Assembly (NCBI GenBank): GCA_031276415.1
Contig: JAISNF010000623.1
Location: forward strand, 1 to 12,383
Length of the DNA stretch: 12,383 nucleotides
Source: Planctomycetaceae bacterium
Lineage (GTDB): Bacteria; Planctomycetota; Planctomycetia; Pirellulales; Thermoguttaceae
Direction of reading: 5' to 3'
Position 1 is the stretch's first letter, and every line of letters begins with the position of its first letter. The notes under the pieces are model-generated. The model did no database searches. It worked only from the letters and a program-made list of their open reading frames with translations, and was not told the origin of the DNA. The position numbers were made by a program, and so were the translations under genes. Shown piece by piece: positions 8,143 to 12,383 of the stretch.

Positions 8143-8256
8143 TCGATCCAACCTCGCCAAAGGTCTCTGTGACGACATTTGACCACGCCCTCCTTTACAC
8201 AAGGAGGGGTAGCATTATGTCGCTCACAGATTCTAAATTTTGGCGATTTGGATCGA
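8143..8256. other. Long interrupted hairpin, possible structured RNA
   Basis: Four successive helices nest around one small loop. Their arms are 8143-8151 with 8248-8256 (9 bp), 8154-8161 with 8239-8246 (8 bp), 8166-8178 with 8217-8230 (13 bp with a single bulged C at 8223), and 8188-8195 with 8201-8208 (8 bp, CCCTCCTT against AAGGAGGG) closed by the five-base loop TACAC. That is 38 base pairs in 114 bases, far more than expected by chance in AT-rich DNA. It stands out in base composition from the flanking sequence. On the minus strand it would lie in the leader of the dynamin-like gene, about 140 bases before its ATG. On the plus strand it encloses the start of a short reading frame. Alternatives are a small mobile element, an integron-type recombination site, or a bidirectional structured RNA. 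Confidence 0.65.
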
Positions 8257-8270
8257 GCGATTCTACCTAA
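8217..8270 (+). CDS. Possible 17-residue leader peptide with sequestered start
   Basis: An ATG at 8217 opens 17 codons, MSLTDSKFWRFGSSDST, before TAA. It is preceded by a perfect AAGGAGG (8201-8207) with nine bases of spacing, the best ribosome-binding site in the window. Both that site and the ATG are paired within the long hairpin, so translation would be blocked unless the fold opens. The peptide has no hydrophobic segment, so it is not a typical type I toxin, and I do not recognise it. A regulatory or leader peptide is possible. No plus-strand gene follows to be controlled, so it could also be chance. Confidence 0.25.
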   Translation: MSLTDSKFWRFGSSDST

Positions 8271-8543
8271 TTAATTTTATTATTTACGTTTGTATCATAA
8301 TTATTTCATAATAGTTTCCTTTTTTTGAAACTCTAAAAATTGTCTTTTTCAAAAGTATAAACCCATAAAATAATATTTATAAAAACATGTAGATTCAATT
8401 CTAAATTTTTAGAAGTGTTCTTTTGTTTTCAAATTATCAATCTAATAGGTTTCCATATTTTTATAAGTCACATATTTTGTACTTTCTTCACAAAAAAACA
8501 AGCCCCCCTAAATTTTTTTGTATTATTTCGGAGGATGAAATTT
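8271..8543. other. AT-rich intergenic region between glycosyltransferase and hairpin
   Basis: No supportable gene is present in this very AT-rich stretch. It contains one copy of a 24-26-base element that recurs upstream of the symporter gene, described separately at 8483-8508. No convincing intrinsic terminator for the glycosyltransferase gene is visible, since the available hairpins are short and AT-only. If the dynamin-like gene has a distant promoter, it would be here. Confidence 0.4.
8483..8508 (-). repeat. Dispersed G-run/TTGTTT element, copy 1
   Basis: Read on the minus strand the element is GGGGGGCTTG, then a T run, then TGAAGAAA. A second copy at 11648-11671 matches it except for one substitution and one-base differences in the G and T run lengths. 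Both copies are oriented the same way and lie upstream of minus-strand genes. TTGTTT could serve as a -35 box, and AAAATA lies about 18 bases downstream of it in this copy. A promoter and a small repeat are both possible. Confidence 0.45.
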
Positions 8544-9314
8544 TTATTTTTGTTCTGAAATTTTTTTATATTCTAGTAATTTGGCGTATTTTAGGAGGGA
8601 ACCGACGGATAGACAGAATGAAACAATAAATCCTGAATAACCGTAAAAAATCGCTCCGCGCAAAATATAAAATTTAAAAAACGCCATGACTCCATGGAAT
8701 AATGGACTCCACGACGAAACCCTCGTCTCCTTATGAAACTGCTCCGCAAATAATGTACTGTAATATTGATTCTTGTCAATTAATTGCGTAACAGAATCAT
8801 ACGAATGATGTTCAATCGCCGTTTTGATCGGAATAAGCATCATCCCCTCACGAACTTCAATAATCTCATGAACCGCCCGCGTACTCCATGAAGTTGTCCG
8901 ACGATAATATAAACGGCTCGTCGAGGAATCAAAAGACGGCAAAGAATGTCCGCGATAAAACATCCGACGACGAATCGAATAAACCGCGTTCGTGTTCAGA
9001 ACTAAATTGCGAATTTCCCTCACAAATTCCGGCGTAACAAATTCGTCCGAATCAATATGCAATATCCAATCGTATTTCGCTTTTTCCGTAATAAAATTAC
9101 GGGTTGCTCCGAAATTGTTAATACCGTCCTGATGAAATAACCGGACATTAGAAAACGACGTAACAATATCCAACGTCCGGTCAGTAGAACCCGTGTCAAG
9201 AACTAATACCTCAGCAAAATCCGTTAATGATTTCAAACAATTTCCGATTTTCGTTTCGCAATTTTTTGCGAGAACACAAACAGAAATCAGAATAGGTTCA
9301 TGTTGATAATTCAT
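8544..9314 (-). CDS. Family 2 glycosyltransferase, WaaE/LPS-type, 256 aa
   Basis: This is a GT-A fold enzyme. The N-terminus reads ISVCVLAKNCETKI and CLKSL, the nucleotide-sugar-binding start, where most relatives have KNEE. VLVLDTGSTDRT follows at 37-48, and the metal-binding HIDSDEF motif lies at 86-92 with D88-D90 as the DxD. The central part contains YSIRRRMFYRG and a VHE motif typical of WaaE-like sugar transferases, which act on lipopolysaccharide core or other glycans using a nucleotide-activated sugar. The C-terminus (about 205-250) is hydrophobic and amphipathic (FFKFYILRGAIFYGYSGF and following), consistent with peripheral attachment to the inner membrane. The start ATG has no clear Shine-Dalgarno. 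It follows the symporter gene by 126 bp on the same strand; no functional link to it is apparent. The acceptor and sugar cannot be read from sequence. Confidence 0.88.
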   Translation of the reverse strand: MNYQHEPILISVCVLAKNCETKIGNCLKSLTDFAEVLVLDTGSTDRTLDIVTSFSNVRLFHQDGINNFGATRNFITEKAKYDWILHIDSDEFVTPEFVREIRNLVLNTNAVYSIRRRMFYRGHSLPSFDSSTSRLYYRRTTSWSTRAVHEIIEVREGMMLIPIKTAIEHHSYDSVTQLIDKNQYYSTLFAEQFHKETRVSSWSPLFHGVMAFFKFYILRGAIFYGYSGFIVSFCLSVGSLLKYAKLLEYKKISEQK

Positions 9315-9372
9315 TGATCTGCCGCTGTCTGTAAAACAAACCGCTTAATCCTTATTGCTATCATTATTCTCC

Positions 9373-9440
9373 GAACAAAAATTTTTTGAACAAATTAATT
9401 ATTTGAACAAATTATTTTCGGAACATTTTTTTTAACAAAA
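9373..9440. repeat. Degenerate 15-17-base repeat between symporter and glycosyltransferase
   Basis: The sequence GAACAAATTATTT recurs imperfectly at 9373, 9388, 9405 and 9421, with spacings of 15, 17 and 16 bases, right up to the symporter stop codon. It is very AT-rich and may be a decayed tandem duplication rather than a functional site. No intrinsic terminator for the symporter gene is visible here. Confidence 0.4.
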
Positions 9441-11504
9441 TTATTTTTTGAACGGAGCGGAAAAACTATCAAAGAAACCATTGAACATCGGCGTATTGTA
9501 ATCCCAGAAATACAGGTAAAGTATCGCTGCAAGAACCAGAACAATCAACCCGCCAACCAATGCTCCTCGCGATGTTTGCATTTCAATCGCCGTTTTTGAA
9601 ACAGGTTCGTAAGGCGTTGATCGCGGCATTGTGATTCGGAAAATTGTCAGCACGACAAGAACAGAAGCAAACGTAATCGCCATACGATCCAAAAACGCCA
9701 TGTCGGGTAACAAGAAAAATTTTAACAACGCATAAATTACCGGCGACATAATCAGTGCCGTTGGTCCGCAAATCGCCGGAGCCCGTTTCGACGCAAAACC
9801 GAACAAAAATACCGCCAGAATACCCGGCGAAATAAAACCCTGAAATTCCTGAATAAAATTAAACACCCCGCCTAATTCAGGACGATTCAACATCGGAGCA
9901 ATCAGACAACTCGTTATCGTAAAAAGTAAAACACAAAAACGCCCGACCAAAACTAATGTTTTATCGCCGGCTTTACGATGCAAATATTCCTTGTAAAGAT
10001 CCATCGTAAAAATCGTCGAAGCAGCATTAAGCATCGAAGCAAGCGAACTAATAACCGCACCAAGCATCGCCGCTAACATGAACCCCCGAAAACCTCCGGC
10101 TGGAACCAGTTTACTCATCAATAACGGAAACGCCGCATCATAATCGTAACCCATCAATTGCTTTTCAACAACAATTTTATTTTCCGGCGGAAGTGTTGCG
10201 TTTTTTCTCGCAATTTCTGCAAGAATCTTTTTATTTTGTTCCAATAATTGCTGATTGGAAATCTCCATTTCTATTCCCGCAACAGCAGCGTTGTACAAAA
10301 CAATTTCCGTTACTTTCTCCGGTTCGATTTTCGCAAAGTCGGCGTCAAAAGGAAAAACTTTGCGATGACCGGTTGGATCGGCTTTAACCGATTCAAATTT
10401 TTCGAGAACAACTCCGTTGTTTTCTCTTGAAGAAGCACTGTTACGCATATCACTGCTAAACAGATTGAACGCAATCAGTCCGGGAAAAACAACAATAAAC
10501 GGAATGATCAGTTTCATAAATGCAGCAAAAACAATTCCTTTTTGACCTTCGGCTAACGATTTTGAACCGAGAGTTCGTTGCATAATATATTGGTTGAGTC
10601 CCCAATAATACAAGTTCGGAATCCAAAGTCCAAGCAGCAAGGCTGTAATCGGCAACACACCGTCATTCCATGGAAGATTCATGCGAAGTTTGTGAGCGTT
10701 CAGAACACTAAACCGCTCGCAACCACTGGAACTTTCCTTGATTTTCGCAACATTTTCTTCGGAAATAATCGTACCGGATTGAATTGCAACCGTTTGAACC
10801 GCATCGTTTATTGTTTCCGGTTCGGCGTTACGGAGTGCGTTCATTGCAAAAACAAGAACAATTGTTCCGCCAATAATCAGCGCAGAACCTTGTAACAAAT
10901 CCGCCCACGCACAGGCTTTCAAACCGCCAAAGAAAACATAAGTCGCCGCCAGAATACCAATCAACCACGAAAAAGTAACAATATCAAGCGGAATACCAAA
11001 ATAAGATTGACTGTCAAAAAAAGTGGAATAAACTTTGGCACCGGAATAAATAACCGCTGTCGTGTTCACGGTAACAAATGTAATCATCATAATCAAGGAC
11101 ATAAAAGTACGTGAAAAGCGGTTGTAACGTTTTTCCAGAAATTCGGGAATTGTGTAAACTCCTGCTTTGAGAAATTGCGGTAAAAAGACAAAGCCGACGA
11201 TCACCAATGTTACCGCCGCCATCCATTCGTAAGACGCAATCGCCAAACCGACATAATTTCCGGCGGAACCGGACATTCCGACAAATTGTTCGGTTGAGAT
11301 ATTCGCAGCGATGAGCGAAAAACCAATTAACCACCAACCAAGACCACGACCGGCAAGAAAATACGATTCACTGCCTTGCGTGCCGCGACTCATACCAATA
11401 CCAACAGCAACAACCGCAATAATAAATCCAATAAAAATAACCAAATCAATAATTGTTGCGGTTGTCAATGCCGGAACATGAGCAAACAAATTAAAAAGTT
11501 CCAT
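9441..11504 (-). CDS. Sodium:solute symporter, SSS/SLC5 family, about 687 aa
   Basis: The protein couples sodium entry to uptake of a sugar, polyol or other solute across the inner membrane. Numbering from the ATG at 11504: an early membrane helix (about 17-38) is followed by ESYFLAGRGLGWW and ANISTEQFVGMSGSAG (about 66-81), the SGLT-type first-helix motif. Later come the helix motif WGLNQYIMQR (about 301-310) and SSLASMLNAASTIFTMDLY (about 486-504), the helix that carries sodium-binding serines. About a dozen membrane helices are apparent. A charged loop of about 100 residues (about 350-454) sits between IAFNLF and DYDAAFPLL where bacterial SGLT proteins have only a short loop. A second hydrophilic stretch lies near 226-276. 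A TTG at 11516 would add four residues (MLHH), but neither start has a good Shine-Dalgarno, so I chose ATG. Substrate unknown; no sugar catabolic gene is adjacent. Confidence 0.92.
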   Translation of the reverse strand: MELFNLFAHVPALTTATIIDLVIFIGFIIAVVAVGIGMSRGTQGSESYFLAGRGLGWWLIGFSLIAANISTEQFVGMSGSAGNYVGLAIASYEWMAAVTLVIVGFVFLPQFLKAGVYTIPEFLEKRYNRFSRTFMSLIMMITFVTVNTTAVIYSGAKVYSTFFDSQSYFGIPLDIVTFSWLIGILAATYVFFGGLKACAWADLLQGSALIIGGTIVLVFAMNALRNAEPETINDAVQTVAIQSGTIISEENVAKIKESSSGCERFSVLNAHKLRMNLPWNDGVLPITALLLGLWIPNLYYWGLNQYIMQRTLGSKSLAEGQKGIVFAAFMKLIIPFIVVFPGLIAFNLFSSDMRNSASSRENNGVVLEKFESVKADPTGHRKVFPFDADFAKIEPEKVTEIVLYNAAVAGIEMEISNQQLLEQNKKILAEIARKNATLPPENKIVVEKQLMGYDYDAAFPLLMSKLVPAGGFRGFMLAAMLGAVISSLASMLNAASTIFTMDLYKEYLHRKAGDKTLVLVGRFCVLLFTITSCLIAPMLNRPELGGVFNFIQEFQGFISPGILAVFLFGFASKRAPAICGPTALIMSPVIYALLKFFLLPDMAFLDRMAITFASVLVVLTIFRITMPRSTPYEPVSKTAIEMQTSRGALVGGLIVLVLAAILYLYFWDYNTPMFNGFFDSFSAPFKK

Positions 11505-11601
11505 GTGATGTAACAAGGGTTTAGAGGGTTTAAAGGAAAATAAATTTCACAACAACACAAATACTTTTATTCCAACCAATCCTAAATCAAGTCGTTAAAA
11601 C

Positions 11602-11617
11602 ATTCGCCAATGCGAAT
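11602..11617. promoter_or_regulatory. 16-bp palindrome upstream of the symporter, possible operator
   Basis: ATTCGC CAAT GCGAAT is a perfect inverted repeat of six bases with a four-base centre, about 100 bases upstream of the symporter start. Its size and position suit a binding site for a dimeric repressor or activator. No regulator gene is in the window, and no confident -35/-10 pair was found beside it. Confidence 0.35.
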
Positions 11618-11647
11618 ATTAAACTTTAACCATAAAATCATTGCAAA

Positions 11648-11671
11648 TTTCTTCAGAAAAAACAAGCCCCC
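11648..11671 (-). repeat. Dispersed G-run/TTGTTT element, copy 2
   Basis: This is the second copy of the element at 8483-8508, reading GGGGGCTTG, a T run, then TGAAGAAA on the minus strand. It lies about 145 bases upstream of the symporter start in the same orientation. See the copy 1 entry for the promoter-or-repeat question. Confidence 0.45.
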
Positions 11672-11719
11672 ATATCAATCCAAAACATAATTTTATTTTT
11701 TTTATTAAACACTGAGGAG

Positions 11720-11750
11720 AGTTAATAGTTTATAGTGAATAGTTAATAGT
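11720..11750. repeat. GTTAATAGT-type simple repeat
   Basis: The units AGTTAATAGT, TTATAGTGA and ATAGTTAATAGT form a low-complexity tandem array at the left border of the repeat island. Arrays of this kind occur in intergenic repeats of several phyla. No coding role is apparent. Confidence 0.6.
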
Positions 11751-11771
11751 GCCGCAAGCGGAATTTTTGAC

Positions 11772-11919
11772 GTTTCCCAATGGGCATTCCCAAAATAGCG
11801 GTGTGTTTTTAACCCGCCGGACAAACACAGGAAATACAGAATTATGATGCGATTGGGATCATAATTCCGATGGGTTAAAACCCATATCGCTACATTGGGA
11901 AAATGCCTCGTTGGGGCAA
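11772..11919. repeat. Palindromic interspersed element (REP/MITE-like), 148 bp
   Basis: Two diverged inverted arms, 11772-11821 and 11866-11919, both contain a CCCAAnnTAGCG block, a TTTTAACCC block and an end block CGGA. Aligned with the reverse complement of the other, each arm matches over roughly its whole length. Between them a perfect nine-base inverted repeat, AATTATGAT and ATCATAATT (11840-11848 and 11858-11866), forms an inner hairpin with loop GCGATTGGG. This looks like a non-autonomous palindromic repeat. A minus-strand reading frame of 74 codons runs through it but follows the repeat, so I do not call it a gene. Confidence 0.6.
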
Positions 11920-11933
11920 TTTTAATCAATCAT

Positions 11934-11960
11934 CCCAATCACACGAATCACAAAAATCAC
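11934..11960. repeat. Three tandem nine-base AATCAC units
   Basis: CCCAATCAC, ACGAATCAC and AAAAATCAC lie back to back, followed by AGTTCAGAC. The unit is nnnAATCAC with period nine. It belongs to the same repeat island as its neighbours. No gene crosses it. Confidence 0.55.
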
Positions 11961-11987
11961 AGTTCAGACATTTAATTCGCATTGCGA

Positions 11988-12020
<33 letters not shown>

Positions 12021-12039
12021 AAATCAGTGTCTTTTGACG

Positions 12040-12074
12040 AAAAAAATATCCCCGTTGACAAAAAAGAGGGGATA
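12040..12074 (-). terminator. Intrinsic terminator for a transcript entering from the right
   Basis: On the minus strand TATCCCC (12068-12074) pairs with GGGGATA (12047-12053) across a 14-base loop and is followed immediately by seven T (12040-12046). The stem and U-run order fits rho-independent termination only on the minus strand. It lies 15 bases after the stop codon of the doubtful reading frame at 12090-12362, and insulates the symporter region from upstream transcription. Confidence 0.6.
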
Positions 12075-12089
12075 GATTAAACTATGAAC

Positions 12090-12362
12090 CTAATTCAGTT
12101 GCGAGATGTTGCTTTTTTCCTTTGCCGTCATTGTTTTGCGGCGGGCATGTTCGCAAGGGATTTTGAGTTTTTTGGGATTTTGAAAAAACTTTTGAACAAG
12201 GAGAGGGATTTGTAATTTTCTGTTTGTTGATGGTTCCGTCCACGCCCTAAGAAACACTGAACCCACCGGAACTGTAGCAGATAAAAAAACGCTCCTAATG
12301 TTAGCGGATTGTATGGACGGCGGAGTACTGAATTTGGACTGATAATTGTTTCTGCGTCTCAA
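12090..12362 (-). CDS. Doubtful reading frame before a terminator, 90 codons
   Basis: This frame opens only at a TTG (12362), with an in-frame TGA six codons further upstream, so it cannot simply be the end of a longer gene. It contains SVFLSATVPVGSVFLRAWTEP and is basic elsewhere; I recognise no domain. The start has no convincing Shine-Dalgarno. In its favour, a terminator follows its stop by 15 bases. It may instead be an untranslated RNA or a decayed gene. The same DNA contains inverted CCGTCCA (12236-12242) and TGGACGG (12314-12320), hinting at an RNA fold. Confidence 0.2.
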   Translation of the reverse strand: MRRRNNYQSKFSTPPSIQSANIRSVFLSATVPVGSVFLRAWTEPSTNRKLQIPLLVQKFFQNPKKLKIPCEHARRKTMTAKEKSNISQLN

Positions 12363-12383
12363 TGGAAAACAACATCAACCGTT

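Noticed and set aside
8016..8216. Extension of the short plus-strand frame upstream to 8016
   Set aside because: The 84-codon version has no ribosome-binding site at its first ATG and the codons before 8217 show no protein-like pattern; only the 17-codon part has a good start.
8143..8256. Integron attC site
   Set aside because: The minus strand has GTTGGAT, matching the GTTRRRY core, and two stacked outer helices like the R and L boxes, but the opposite core ends AAA rather than AAC, no integrase is present, and the site is not closely placed after a cassette gene. It remains an outside possibility.
9373..9440. CRISPR-like repeat array
   Set aside because: Units are 15-17 bases, degenerate, without spacers, and no cas gene is nearby.
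11705..11929. A 74-codon minus-strand reading frame
   Set aside because: It follows the palindromic repeat and the GTTAATAGT array from end to end; its residues are repeat-derived and no ribosome-binding site or domain is present.

Overview
The window is an AT-rich bacterial chromosome segment. All convincing genes lie on the minus strand, so transcription reads right to left. No rRNA, tRNA or CRISPR array was recognised. The long Sel1-repeat protein, the cluster of unusual GTPases, the mostly weak ribosome-binding sites and the repeat-rich intergenic DNA suggest a low-GC planctomycete or a relative, possibly host-associated. That is an inference from style of gene content; no marker gene is present to prove it.

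In transcription order the right part is: the end of a minus-strand transcript with a clear intrinsic terminator (12040-12074); a repeat island (about 11700-12020) holding a 148-bp palindromic element and three kinds of short tandem repeat; an SLC5/SSS-type sodium:solute symporter (9441-11504); and a WaaE-like family 2 glycosyltransferase (8544-9314).

The region 8002-8543 has no convincing gene on the minus strand. It holds a striking 114-nt interrupted hairpin (8143-8256). On the plus strand this hairpin buries a perfect Shine-Dalgarno sequence and the ATG of an 17-codon reading frame.

The left two thirds looks like one multi-gene unit: a dynamin-like GTPase (727 aa), two paralogous small P-loop GTPases (364 and 354 aa) with no recognisable G4 motif, a 257-aa protein with a C-terminal membrane anchor, a 744-aa Sel1-repeat protein, and the N-terminus of a probable M48-type metallopeptidase running off the left edge. 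Gaps are 48, 21, 71, 232 and 41 bp. The most attractive reading is a membrane-associated GTPase module: the large GTPase and the two paralogues act as nucleotide switches, the tail-anchored protein as membrane adaptor, the Sel1 protein as scaffold and the peptidase as a possible effector. This resembles in outline the GTPase-centred systems predicted by comparative genomics to act in conflict or stress response, but the exact combination is not one I recognise.
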